Positions 8,877-17,980 of a stretch of 64,000 bases of DNA are shown here, one piece after another. Every line of letters begins with the position of its first letter. Position 1 is the stretch's first letter. The notes beneath the pieces were generated by a model. It saw only the letters and a program-made list of their open reading frames with translations, had not been told where the DNA came from and searched no databases. The translations under genes were made by a program, and so were the position numbers. The stretch comes from Labilibacter marinus (GTDB taxonomy: Bacteria > Bacteroidota > Bacteroidia > Bacteroidales > Marinilabiliaceae): NCBI RefSeq assembly GCF_001659685.2, contig NZ_LXYE02000038.1:145897-209896 (forward strand). Direction: 5' to 3'.

Positions 8877-8904
8877 AAAAGGCTGCCCCTATAAGAGACA
8901 GCCT
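8877..8904 (-). terminator. terminator of the susC-susD operon
   Basis: In the minus-strand RNA AGGCUGUCUC pairs with GGGGCAGCCU (two G-U pairs) around a five-base loop, and is followed by UUUU. It lies about 155 bases after the SusD stop. Confidence 0.6.
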
Positions 8905-9058
8905 TGCCATTTTAATCAATATATAATTTAGCAATCCGGATATTCCTTTACAGAACAATTACTAAACTCTTCAAATATTGCAATATACTTTGTGACAAAT
9001 GCCCTTTTCATCACAAGTAGCAAAGCCACCAAGTAACTTGATGACCTTACTCCTTACA

Positions 9059-10540
9059 TTACAAATTTGGATTTACCTGCGTTTCGGTAGCTGGTATTGG
9101 CATAAAATAATCGCTTTTATCCAATCCACCGATAGGCTGAAGATCATCGGGATCTTTAGTTGAATTAGCCTCTTCTACTTTCTCGGTACGTACTAAATCA
9201 AACCAACGAACCCACTCACCAGCATGCTCACGTGCTTTTTCGGTTAAAATTAAGTCTTGGGTTAATTGAGCAGCCGTATAATCATAAACACTTGCTGTAT
9301 AAAGCGGTTGGTTATAAGCTCTGCGTACAATAATATTTAAAGCTTCCAAAGCTTCGTCTACATCACCACCTGACATAAGTTCTGCCTCAGCATAAATCAA
9401 GTATACTTCTGCAAATCTTTCTAAAGGCAGGGACTGACCTAGGTACCAATTATTTCTTTCTCCCTCAAATTTTTGAAAGAACGGACGTGCACTCTCAAAG
9501 TCCTGCCAAGGGATAGTGGTCATCACACCATCTATGTCTTTCTCTATTGACGTTTTATAAGTAAGATCTTTACGATACTGATCTGGATAATTATTGAAAA
9601 AGGTTATCTCTGCGCATATATCATTCCAACCACCTTCGTCAGCAGGTCTGTTTGCAGAACCGTATAATGCATTACCATTCCAGTTTTGAGAAGTTCCTAA
9701 AAAGGTAATTGCAAACACCTCTTCACTATTACCATCGTGCTCAGCTTGCCATAAATCGGCCCAGTCATCTACTAAGCCCAATCCATAAATAGCTCTATCA
9801 TCTATTAAATCTTTAGCTACAGCTGCAGCCTCGGCATATTTAGCTGTTTGCTTAAGGGGATATCCAGCCATATGTAGTAAAGCCTCTGCTTTTAAAGCCA
9901 TCACACTACCTTTACTTGCTCTACCTGGTTGAACTCTAGTATCGCTTACCATAGTAGCTAAAGCTAAATCGCAATCTGCAATAATTTGATTGTAAAGAGC
10001 CAACTGATCAGAAGGTTCCATAGTTAAATAATCAAAATCAAATGTTTGAGAATGCAAAAGAATAGGAGCTTCTTCCCACATACGAGCTACCCAAAAATAA
10101 TTATAAGCGCGTAAAAAATAAGCCTCGCCTGCATATTGCATGATATTATCTTGATCACCTGTAGCCTCTTCATAATTATCAATAATTAAGTTGGCTCCTT
10201 GAATGGCCTTATATGCGCCATCCCAAATAAATTGCAAACGGTAATTAATATCATTTACATTAAACTGGTCGAACTCACGAAAATCGGCTTTATTACGTGC
10301 TTTGTGTGTTGTTAAAATATCATCACCACAACAAACACCTTGTGTATTGGAGTTACCCAAACCTGTATTCCATGTATATGACATAGGTTTATACGCCCCA
10401 ATAAGTGCAGAAAACATTCCTGTTTCCGTTTTGATTGCCTCACTATCATCCGACATGATAGTTGATGTATCCTCTTCTAAAAAGTCGGAACAAGCAGAGA
10501 GGAATGTTGCTATAAATAAGAATAATATTAATTTCTTCAT
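9059..10540 (-). CDS. SusD/RagB-family nutrient-binding lipoprotein
   Basis: The start at 10540 gives a clean lipoprotein signal (MKKLILFLFIATFLSAC, Cys 17). The 493-residue product has the SusD/RagB layout: N-terminal SDFLEEDTS, an LRAYNYFWVARMWEEAPIL helix, TPR-like repeats (YAEAAAVAKDLI), and the C-terminal PLERFAEVYLIYAEAEL / EALEALNIIVRRAYN / LILTEKAREHAGEWVRWFDLVRTEKV segments. These proteins sit on the cell surface and cap the SusC channel, handing it oligosaccharides. The gene starts 24 bases after the SusC stop, the standard pairing, and is followed by a terminator. Given the neighbouring sulfatases and GH16 gene, the ligand is probably a sulfated galactan oligosaccharide; this is inference. 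Confidence 0.93.
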   Translation of the reverse strand: MKKLILFLFIATFLSACSDFLEEDTSTIMSDDSEAIKTETGMFSALIGAYKPMSYTWNTGLGNSNTQGVCCGDDILTTHKARNKADFREFDQFNVNDINYRLQFIWDGAYKAIQGANLIIDNYEEATGDQDNIMQYAGEAYFLRAYNYFWVARMWEEAPILLHSQTFDFDYLTMEPSDQLALYNQIIADCDLALATMVSDTRVQPGRASKGSVMALKAEALLHMAGYPLKQTAKYAEAAAVAKDLIDDRAIYGLGLVDDWADLWQAEHDGNSEEVFAITFLGTSQNWNGNALYGSANRPADEGGWNDICAEITFFNNYPDQYRKDLTYKTSIEKDIDGVMTTIPWQDFESARPFFQKFEGERNNWYLGQSLPLERFAEVYLIYAEAELMSGGDVDEALEALNIIVRRAYNQPLYTASVYDYTAAQLTQDLILTEKAREHAGEWVRWFDLVRTEKVEEANSTKDPDDLQPIGGLDKSDYFMPIPATETQVNPNL

Positions 10541-10564
10541 TTCTTCAAATTTTACCATGACTTA

Positions 10565-13500
10565 TTAAAAGTTAATAGTTGCACTTAACGAATACATTCT
10601 TGAATTAGGGTATGATCCCATATCCAATCCTTGAAGTGAATCGTCGTTATCCTGATTTGAGTATGCCTCTGGATCTAAACCTTTGTATTTAGTAAATGTA
10701 AGTAGGTTTGTTCCTGCCAACATTAACGAAAGATTCTTTCCTTCACCTAAAGCAATATCATACCCCACACTTAAATTCTTTAAACGTAAGAAACTAGCAT
10801 CCATTACAAAACGAGATGTTTGAATATCAGTTGCAGCAGTTGAACTAAAGTGAGGAATGTCACTATTAGGATTTGTATTTGCATCCCAACGGTCTTGAAT
10901 ATCAACATGTGTTGGAAAAACTCCACCGTAACCAGGTGTTACTGCAAGTGCATAAGTTTGAGCATATCTATCAACACCTGTCATAGCTTGGAAGAACACA
11001 TTTACGGTAAATTTCTTATACTTCATGGTATTGTTCCAACCATATGTAGCATTAGGTATTCCGTTTCCGATGATTCCTTTATCCTTAGAGTCGATAACGC
11101 CATAACCATCTTCACCTTCTTTTTGTAAATCTAAAAATCTTGGATCACCAGGAACGGCATCATACATTGCTGCTTCTGCTGCTTGATTCTGTTTCCATGT
11201 TCCTAAATAAGTTAAACCATAAAAGGATGATACGCCATAACCTTCTTTAACCATGAACGAATAACCTTCGGTAGTTTCGTTTCCGACACCAAATTCATCT
11301 TGACCTAGAGACAATACTTCGTTGTTTAAAAAAGTAGCATTAAAGTTGGTTGTCCAAGAAAAAGCTCCATTATCAATTACATCAGCATTTATAGAGAACT
11401 CAAAGCCTTTGTTTTCAACTTCTCCAACATTTTGATACATACCTCCTCCACCAGAATACTTTGGTAGCGGTACATAAAGTAACAGGTCGTAGGTGTTTTT
11501 CTTAAAATAATCCGCCGTAAAAGTTACACGGTTAAAAAGTGCTAAATCAACACCTATATTTATTTGTTCCGTTGTTTCCCATTTTAAATCTTTATTACCA
11601 GGATCATCCATCACTACACCAGGAACGCTCTCTCCATTTTCAAAAGAAGTAGATATTTCTTTTGGTGGACTGGTTTTAATCTGTCCTCTTGTGCCATATA
11701 CTCCAACAGCCTGATTTCCGGTTTTACCCCAGGAAGCTCTTAACTTCAATTGATCGATTGCATCAACATCCATGAAGTCCTCTTCAGAAATAGTCCAACC
11801 AGCACTTAAAGAAGGAAAGTTAGCCCATTTATTATCGCCTTGAAATACACTTGAACCATCACGGCGCATAGAAGCAGTAAAGTAGTACTTATGATCAAAT
11901 ACATAATTCACACGACCTACATACGAACGTATTTTTCTTTCGCCCAAATATGCATCACCTGTTAAACCTCCACCTTCGCTAAGCAACGACAAGTTGTTGT
12001 AACCAAATGATGGGAAAAGTAGGCCTTGAGCATCCACATTAAAGTCGTCGTCAATTTCTCTGGTCTGCTCATTAACAGCAGTTACTGTAAGGTCATGACC
12101 TCCATCAAATGACTTTCTATAGGTTAATACATTTGTATTAGCATAATAGATATCTTCACTCGCTTTACGTGTTGCTGAGGCTGCATCATCTGAGGTTAAA
12201 CCCATTAACAATGCCTGATTAAAAATTCTCTCCGAACTATTTCTATATCTAACCCCTAAACCAATATCTAATGTTAATCCTGGTATGATATCATATATTA
12301 GGTTACCATTGGCGGTAAAAGTATTAGCCGTTTTTAAATTTTCGTCGGTTGCAAGCTCTAAAGGGCCTTCAAAGGTACTACCCACATTATCAACAGGGTT
12401 TATACTACCATCCTCTAAGTACGCTGGCGTAGTTGGTGCCCAACTTAACATTTGGTTCATTGAAGTACGGAATCCCCAACTTCCTCCAGCATTATTTAAG
12501 GCTTCACTGTGGGTAAAATTAGTTCTAACATTAGCCTTTAACTTGTCTGAAAATTTAGTGCTGATATTAGCTCTCAAGCCATATCTTTTATAGTCTGAGT
12601 TAATAACAATACCTTCCATATCGGTTAAATTACCAGATACATAATAGGTAGTTGTTTCGTTACCTCCCGAAAAACTCAGCTGATAATCCTGACCTTTAGC
12701 CGTCCTTAAAAGTAAATCTTGCCAATCAGAACCTCCATTTTTATAGAAGCCTTGCACATCTTGGTCTGTAAATGGAGGTGTATTACCTAAAGCCGTATAA
12801 TAGTCATTAGCTACATCGGCATATTCTCCGGCTCCTAATAAATCCCACTCGTCAATTACATTAGATAAAGAATATGTAGCTCTAAACGAAATTTTGTTTT
12901 CGCCAGCTCTACCACCTTTAGTTGTTATAATAACCACACCGTTAGCACCTCTACTACCATACACAGCTGTTGCCGAAGCATCTTTTAATATCTGCATATC
13001 CTCAATATCATTCGGATTCAGACTATTAAAGTCGCCTCCTACTAAACCATCAATTACATACAATGGATCATTATTACCTGTAATGGAATTGGATCCCCTT
13101 ACGCGAATACGCGCTGTACCACCAGGTGCACCCGAAGCTTTTATTACAGAAACCCCAGCCGAACGTCCTTGAAGTACTTGACTCACCTCTGTGATAGGCT
13201 GATTTTGAAAATCCTCGTTTGTCACCGAACCAACAGCACTTGTTAAATCCTTTTTACGCGCTGTACCATATCCAATGGCTACAATCTCATCCAGGGAAAC
13301 GGCATCAGGCTTTAAGGTAATATCAATTGCAGTTTGATCTCCTACAAGCACTTCTGTAGCACGCATCCCTATAAAAGAAAAAATAAGTATATCGCTTTCT
13401 TTAACATTCGAAAGAGAATATTTACCATCTACATCAGTTATAGTACCTGTAGTAGAACCATTTATAATAACCGTAACACCAGGTAAAGCTTCACCAGAAT

Positions 13501-13927
13501 CATCAACTACTTTTCCTGTAATTGTTTTGGATATAGCTTGTACATAGCTGGCATCTATACTCTCTGGCGAAATAATTATCTGCCTATCCATAACAGAAAA
13601 TTGAACTTGCTGCCCTTCGAAAATATGATTTAGGGCATCCGAAATAGGTTCCTGTTTAATCTCAACGTCAACCTTACGTTCAACATCTACCAATTCATTA
13701 TTATATAAAAAGAAAAATTCACTCGTATTTTCAATCTCTAATAGAACTTCTTTTATTGATGTGTCATCCATTTTTAATGATACTCTGGCTTCTTGAGAGT
13801 AGGTAGAGGATGCCATAAGTTCGAATACTGCTAGAAAAGTGATAAATGCAGATAATTTCATAACAAGCAGAAATTTAGGCGGAAGAAATCCATTGAGGAA
13901 ATTCCTCCTATTTACAATCTTTTTCAT
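10565..13927 (-). CDS. SusC/RagA-family TonB-dependent transporter with STN domain
   Basis: The 1120-residue outer-membrane transporter has a long signal region (to about 45, STYSQ), an STN domain (about 47-97, ARVSLKMDDTSIKEVLLEIENTSEF), a carboxypeptidase-regulatory-like domain (about 134-212, ITGKVVDDSGEALPGVTVIINGS), a plug domain (about 225-335, YVIDGLVGGDFNSLNPNDIEDMQILKDASATAVYGSRGANGV) and a barrel ending in YSLSATINF. The STN domain marks transporters that signal to an anti-sigma factor, which fits the FecR and sigma genes immediately upstream. It forms the import pair with SusD. No frame damage or missing domain is visible. Confidence 0.95.
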   Translation of the reverse strand: MKKIVNRRNFLNGFLPPKFLLVMKLSAFITFLAVFELMASSTYSQEARVSLKMDDTSIKEVLLEIENTSEFFFLYNNELVDVERKVDVEIKQEPISDALNHIFEGQQVQFSVMDRQIIISPESIDASYVQAISKTITGKVVDDSGEALPGVTVIINGSTTGTITDVDGKYSLSNVKESDILIFSFIGMRATEVLVGDQTAIDITLKPDAVSLDEIVAIGYGTARKKDLTSAVGSVTNEDFQNQPITEVSQVLQGRSAGVSVIKASGAPGGTARIRVRGSNSITGNNDPLYVIDGLVGGDFNSLNPNDIEDMQILKDASATAVYGSRGANGVVIITTKGGRAGENKISFRATYSLSNVIDEWDLLGAGEYADVANDYYTALGNTPPFTDQDVQGFYKNGGSDWQDLLLRTAKGQDYQLSFSGGNETTTYYVSGNLTDMEGIVINSDYKRYGLRANISTKFSDKLKANVRTNFTHSEALNNAGGSWGFRTSMNQMLSWAPTTPAYLEDGSINPVDNVGSTFEGPLELATDENLKTANTFTANGNLIYDIIPGLTLDIGLGVRYRNSSERIFNQALLMGLTSDDAASATRKASEDIYYANTNVLTYRKSFDGGHDLTVTAVNEQTREIDDDFNVDAQGLLFPSFGYNNLSLLSEGGGLTGDAYLGERKIRSYVGRVNYVFDHKYYFTASMRRDGSSVFQGDNKWANFPSLSAGWTISEEDFMDVDAIDQLKLRASWGKTGNQAVGVYGTRGQIKTSPPKEISTSFENGESVPGVVMDDPGNKDLKWETTEQINIGVDLALFNRVTFTADYFKKNTYDLLLYVPLPKYSGGGGMYQNVGEVENKGFEFSINADVIDNGAFSWTTNFNATFLNNEVLSLGQDEFGVGNETTEGYSFMVKEGYGVSSFYGLTYLGTWKQNQAAEAAMYDAVPGDPRFLDLQKEGEDGYGVIDSKDKGIIGNGIPNATYGWNNTMKYKKFTVNVFFQAMTGVDRYAQTYALAVTPGYGGVFPTHVDIQDRWDANTNPNSDIPHFSSTAATDIQTSRFVMDASFLRLKNLSVGYDIALGEGKNLSLMLAGTNLLTFTKYKGLDPEAYSNQDNDDSLQGLDMGSYPNSRMYSLSATINF

Positions 13928-13991
13928 AAATTTGTTAAGTATTTAATTAGTACAAAATTTTACCTGAGCTATCATTCAGGTAGAGTAATTT

Positions 13992-14015
13992 AAGAAGGTG
14001 CGCCAACACCTTCTT
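13992..14015. terminator. 9-bp hairpin between fecR and susC
   Basis: AAGAAGGTG (13992-14000) pairs with CACCTTCTT (14007-14015) around CGCCAA. On the plus strand it is followed by seven T; on the minus strand, the transcribed one here, the tail is only a few bases. It may limit readthrough from fecR into susC, so that susCD relies on a sigma-dependent promoter of its own. Confidence 0.45.
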
Positions 14016-14073
14016 TTTTTTTAGATTTTTCTTTTACTTCATAAGCACATAGATTTTTAATTTTTCATAGATT

Positions 14074-15117
14074 TTACTTCTTGACTTTTAAGGTTATTTT
14101 TCTCTTACTAAAAGAGTTGTCATCTTGTTTTCTTGCTGATGTTATTTTATAGTCCATCGAAGAAGATAGACTTAGTAGATTTAATACTTGTTCTAATGAT
14201 TCATCAATAAATGTAGCTGTAAAACGATATTTATTTAGCTCTTTATCCGCCACATCAATATCTACATTATACCATTTTTCTAATCGACGAACTACAACCC
14301 ATATTGGATCGCCATAAAATATAATTTGTCCATCTTTCCAAGCTGTGTGCTTCTCAATATATGAATCCTTTTTACAATCAAGTTTTCCACTTTTGTTATT
14401 AAAAACAGCCACTTGTTCTGGTTCCATTACAACAAGTTCTTCATCTTTCAAACTTCCGTCCTTTATTAAACTAACCTTCCCCTCTGTTAAGGCAACCGTC
14501 ATATTTCTATAACTATTGTAGGCCGAAACATTAAACGAAGTACCATATACTTTTACATCTAACTTGGAGGTATTAACAATAAAAGGTCTTAAAGAATCTG
14601 TATGAACCTCAAAGAAGGCCTCTCCATCTAACAACACTTCACGTTTCTTTCCTTGCTTAAAAGCGGTTGGGAATTTTAATGTACTTCCAGAATTTAACCA
14701 AACCTGTGTACCATCTGATAATAATAGTTTACTACGAGTTCCGTATGAAGCGGTAATTTCTTGATATATGGTTTTCTCGTTAATCGCAATCTTAGAATCG
14801 ATAGGACGATTTTGATATAGATAACTGATCAATAATGAAAGTAATAAAACAGCTGCTGCCTGACGGGCATATACCAGCCACCTTTTCGGAGTTTTAAAGC
14901 CTATTTGTTTTTTAGTCTTTTTAAGCGAGACTTCTACGTCAATTTCATCCGACAGTACTAGTTTTTTAGACTTGTTCCATATTTTACGGTAAGCCTGATA
15001 ATCCTTTATATTCTTATCAGATTCTGCAAGCCACTTATCTAAAACCTCTTGTTCATTAGCTTCAAGCCCTTCCAAAATTTGCTTAGTAATGATATTTTCG
15101 ATGTATGTATTGTCCAC
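14074..15117 (-). CDS. FecR-family anti-sigma factor
   Basis: The 347-residue protein has a cytoplasmic N-terminal sigma-binding region (about 1-85), a single span near 87-103 (AAAVLLLSLLISYLYQ), a periplasmic FecR domain (ASYGTRSKLLLSDGTQVWLNSGSTLKFPTAF, then LDGEAFFEVHTDSLRPFIVNTSKLDVKVYGTSFNVSAY) and a DUF4974-type end (VVRRLEKWYNVDIDV). It should hold the ECF sigma factor until the STN domain of SusC reports ligand. It starts with GTG; no ATG is available nearby, and the residues from that point are the expected family start. It follows the sigma gene by 192 bases. Confidence 0.92.
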   Translation of the reverse strand: MDNTYIENIITKQILEGLEANEQEVLDKWLAESDKNIKDYQAYRKIWNKSKKLVLSDEIDVEVSLKKTKKQIGFKTPKRWLVYARQAAAVLLLSLLISYLYQNRPIDSKIAINEKTIYQEITASYGTRSKLLLSDGTQVWLNSGSTLKFPTAFKQGKKREVLLDGEAFFEVHTDSLRPFIVNTSKLDVKVYGTSFNVSAYNSYRNMTVALTEGKVSLIKDGSLKDEELVVMEPEQVAVFNNKSGKLDCKKDSYIEKHTAWKDGQIIFYGDPIWVVVRRLEKWYNVDIDVADKELNKYRFTATFIDESLEQVLNLLSLSSSMDYKITSARKQDDNSFSKRKITLKVKK

Positions 15118-15309
15118 AATTTATGCCTTTGTTTCTTATAAGACGAACCAAGACTACACATACCCTATGTCATTTTTACAAAAAATTACATTTTTATTTA
15201 CTTTTTCATAAATAACACAGTATACATCTTCCTATAACTAGAGCATACTTACTGGTTATGTGAATATTACGAAACACGAAAAGATGTTGAGAAAAAAATA
15301 AATGAACTG

Positions 15310-15891
15310 TTATAAAATTTCACCCATGTTAAAAATGGTAGCTATAATTGGTAAATAGTCTTTTAGCTCAGCTCTTAAAATTTTTAAAGAGCGGCCTAAT
15401 AGCGCTTCTACGGCTTTTACAGAGATATCCATTTTAGCCGCAATTTCCTTATAACTTAAACCATCAAAGCGACTATATTCAAAGGCTTGTCGACTTCTTT
15501 CAGGTAACATAGCTAAGGCCACAACCAGTTTTTCTTCAAATTCGCCTAGCTCTAAAAGCTGCTCCGAATTATTTTCTGGTTCATTTAACGCGATATTGGT
15601 TTTAACACGATCAAAAGTTTTAACAGATCGTAAATAGTCGATACAATTATTCCGAACCATAAAAGACAGATAGGAAGACAGATTATTTATACTCTCTGCT
15701 TTTTGTCGGTTCTCCCAAAGTTTTACAAAACACTCCTGCACTAAACTCTGAGATTTATCTAAATCGTGTACATATAAGTTAGCTTGAGCGCAAAGTGACT
15801 TGAAGTATTTACGAAAAACAAAATCAAACGCACCTTCTTTGCCTTGGCGGAATTCAGCCAGTAAATATTGATCTTGATCTTGTTTTTCCAT
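15310..15891 (-). CDS. ECF-type RNA polymerase sigma factor
   Basis: The 193-residue protein has region 2 (AFDFVFRKYFKSLCAQANLYVHDLDKSQSLVQECFVKLWENR; then LSSYLSFMVRNNCIDYLR) and region 4 (LPERSRQAFEYSRFDGLSYKEIAAKMDISVKAVEALLGRSLKILRAEL), the typical pattern of the Bacteroidota sigma factors paired with FecR. It should direct transcription of the SusCD genes downstream when released by FecR. A well-placed promoter of the housekeeping type lies upstream at 15918-15946, so the sensor pair appears to be made constitutively. Confidence 0.92.
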   Translation of the reverse strand: MEKQDQDQYLLAEFRQGKEGAFDFVFRKYFKSLCAQANLYVHDLDKSQSLVQECFVKLWENRQKAESINNLSSYLSFMVRNNCIDYLRSVKTFDRVKTNIALNEPENNSEQLLELGEFEEKLVVALAMLPERSRQAFEYSRFDGLSYKEIAAKMDISVKAVEALLGRSLKILRAELKDYLPIIATIFNMGEIL

Positions 15892-15917
15892 AGGTGTTTT
15901 AAGTCGTACTCAAACAC

Positions 15918-15946
15918 CAAATATAGAAAAAATTAGTAATCTGCAA
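15918..15946 (-). promoter_or_regulatory. housekeeping-type promoter of the sigma/fecR genes
   Basis: Read on the minus strand, TATATTTG (15925-15918) matches TAnnTTTG, with TTG (15946-15944) 18 bases upstream as the -33 element. Transcription would start near 15911, about 20 bases before the ATG. Confidence 0.6.
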
Positions 15947-15979
15947 TATGACAGAATATTTCAACAGGGTAGAATATAA

Positions 15980-16000
15980 ATTAAAGCATAGCGCTTTAAT
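15980..16000 (-). terminator. short hairpin after the first sulfatase gene
   Basis: ATTAAAGC (15980-15987) pairs with GCTTTAAT (15993-16000) around five bases, 78 bases after the sulfatase stop. The stem is short and AT-rich and no strong T-run follows, so it is a weak candidate. Confidence 0.3.
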
Positions 16001-16077
16001 CCTCAAAAGTTAGAATTAAATTCAAGGAAGGCAACTGGTTACCAACACAGTATACCTCCCCAATATTTACTTTGAAT

Positions 16078-17703
16078 TTATTTTACGGTTAAAGCCTCCA
16101 CAGGACCTAAACGTTTTGGCAAATCATGTTCATCATCATGAAGGTCGAATTCAGGTAGAATAGATTGTAACATTTGGTAATCCTTTACATCTTGTTTTGA
16201 ATAAGATGACCAATCTTTAACCTCTGGAAAACTGATTAAGTCTGCAGGGTACTCCGAAACGTCATACATATTATTATTCCCATCAATCAATACATTTTTA
16301 CTTCGTATCAATTGCTTCTCCATATGATAAGCATAAATCCATTTTCTATGCTCTTGCTTATCTGTTGTTAAAAATGGTATTAAACTTTCTCCATTTATCT
16401 CGTAGCTATCTGGTATTTTAACACCCGCAATTTCTGCAATAGTAGGAACTAAATCGGCTATATTCATCAATACATCCTGCTCGCCCTGCTTGGTCATATT
16501 TAAACAAGGTGCGTAAATTATCATGGGTACGTGTACCCCTTTTTGCGAAACAGGACTTGATTTTCCGTATCCACTAGTTCCATTATCGGCACAAAAAATA
16601 AATATGGTATTATCATCAATACCTAGTTCCTTGAGCTTATTTATATATTGCCAAACCTGATAATCGATATAATTAATATGCGCGTGAATTCCCGGCTCAC
16701 TGACTGTTCCATGTGTATTATAAACACCTTTATCTCCCGTAATCTTTGGTTCTGTTCTATGGTATTTACCTTTTTTCCATTCAATCTTTGGTGTGCAGGG
16801 CCATTTTTGCCTGGTATTTTTGTTGATATCACTACTGAAGAAATCCCATCCATCATGACCTAAATGCGAAGTGTGGTAAACAAAAAATGGTTTGCCTTCT
16901 TTTTGTTTTCGCTGCATAAAATCAAAAACATATTCCAACTCAACATCTGGTCCGTAAGTATGCAAGCCATACGATTGTTTTGCCCGTAAGGAGTTGGGCC
17001 AAATTTCAAATTTTGTTTTAGAATCTGGATGATTCATTAACTCAACATGAGGTTGCCAGTACCAACCAAACTGCTGATAGTAATCTACTTCTGCCCCAGT
17101 ATCTTCATTAATCAATACTCTTTTTCCATTCTTCTTTTTCGTAACAACTTTAAAATCTGTGTGAGTATTTTCCTTATCGTGCACGCCTGGCGTAAAAACC
17201 CCTTCGTCAAAACCAAACTGATCTACGCCCGACATTTGCGTTTTACCAGCCCAAATACTCGCATACCCTCCTGCTTTTGCCACAAATGCATTGGTATGCG
17301 GTGAAGCAGCATAAATAGGAACCGATTCTTTCTTGCCCTTCTCATTCACCCAAGTTCCCTTGTCTTTATTATGCCACCACTTATGGCGATGCGCATAACG
17401 CCCAGTCATCATCATAGCACGACTTGGCATACAAACGGTTGCTGCCCATGCTGTTTTAATCCAAAGGCCTTCGTTAGCTAACTGATCTAACACAGGCGTT
17501 TTGGCTCTATATTTAGCATCTGATGTATCTCCACCCTGCGGCGGCTTGCTCCACTTTGAAGAACCGTAGATAGGCAATTCTCTTGCACTAATATCATCTG
17601 CAAAATAGATAATGATATTGGGCTTCTTTTTAGCTTCTGCCGAAACACTTAATAACAACACTACAGCCAAAAGTTGAATTGTTCTTGTAAAAATTGAATT
17701 CAT
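16078..17703 (-). CDS. sulfatase (family S1, Cys-type) 1
   Basis: The 541-residue exported protein (signal about 1-24) has the S1 sulfatase layout: metal ligands in IIYFADDIS (D36/D37), the active-site signature C-M-P-S-R at 91-95 inside ATVCMPSRAMMMTGRY, GKTQM and HLGHDGWDFF in the middle, and CADNGTSGYGKSSPVSQKGVHVPMIIYAP. The Cys must be converted to formylglycine by a maturase not found in this window. It hydrolyses sulfate esters of a carbohydrate, in the periplasm. It lies next to the sigma/fecR genes and downstream of the GH117-like gene on the same strand, separated by about 280 bases. Which sulfate position it attacks cannot be read off. Confidence 0.92.
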   Translation of the reverse strand: MNSIFTRTIQLLAVVLLLSVSAEAKKKPNIIIYFADDISARELPIYGSSKWSKPPQGGDTSDAKYRAKTPVLDQLANEGLWIKTAWAATVCMPSRAMMMTGRYAHRHKWWHNKDKGTWVNEKGKKESVPIYAASPHTNAFVAKAGGYASIWAGKTQMSGVDQFGFDEGVFTPGVHDKENTHTDFKVVTKKKNGKRVLINEDTGAEVDYYQQFGWYWQPHVELMNHPDSKTKFEIWPNSLRAKQSYGLHTYGPDVELEYVFDFMQRKQKEGKPFFVYHTSHLGHDGWDFFSSDINKNTRQKWPCTPKIEWKKGKYHRTEPKITGDKGVYNTHGTVSEPGIHAHINYIDYQVWQYINKLKELGIDDNTIFIFCADNGTSGYGKSSPVSQKGVHVPMIIYAPCLNMTKQGEQDVLMNIADLVPTIAEIAGVKIPDSYEINGESLIPFLTTDKQEHRKWIYAYHMEKQLIRSKNVLIDGNNNMYDVSEYPADLISFPEVKDWSSYSKQDVKDYQMLQSILPEFDLHDDEHDLPKRLGPVEALTVK

Positions 17704-17918
17704 AATGTCTTCTTATAATATTTAATGAAGGCTAATCTCTTATTAGGAAACTAAATAAACAAAATCCAAGATAACGGACGTCCAATAATAAATGGTTTAA
17801 ACGGGTAATAAACAGCTTGACATGAAATATCTTAATCTATTTGAATTTGTATAGTGTAAGATTAAATGATAAAACCAGAATTATACTAAAAAAGTCATTT
17901 GCAAGATACTCAAAGACA

Positions 17919-17952
17919 AAAAGGCAAGAAGTATATATACAACTTGCCTTTT
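17919..17952 (-). terminator. terminator of the GH117-like gene
   Basis: In the minus-strand RNA AAAAGGCAAG pairs with CUUGCCUUUU, with a further partly paired UAUA segment inside, followed by UGUCUUUG. It begins 29 bases after the stop at 17981. Confidence 0.55.
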
Positions 17953-17980
17953 CAGTTTTTGTAACTATACACTAAATATG

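Noticed and set aside
17776..17783. Palindrome GGACGTCC upstream of sulfatase 1
   Set aside because: Eight bases is too short to claim as an operator and no second copy was noticed nearby.
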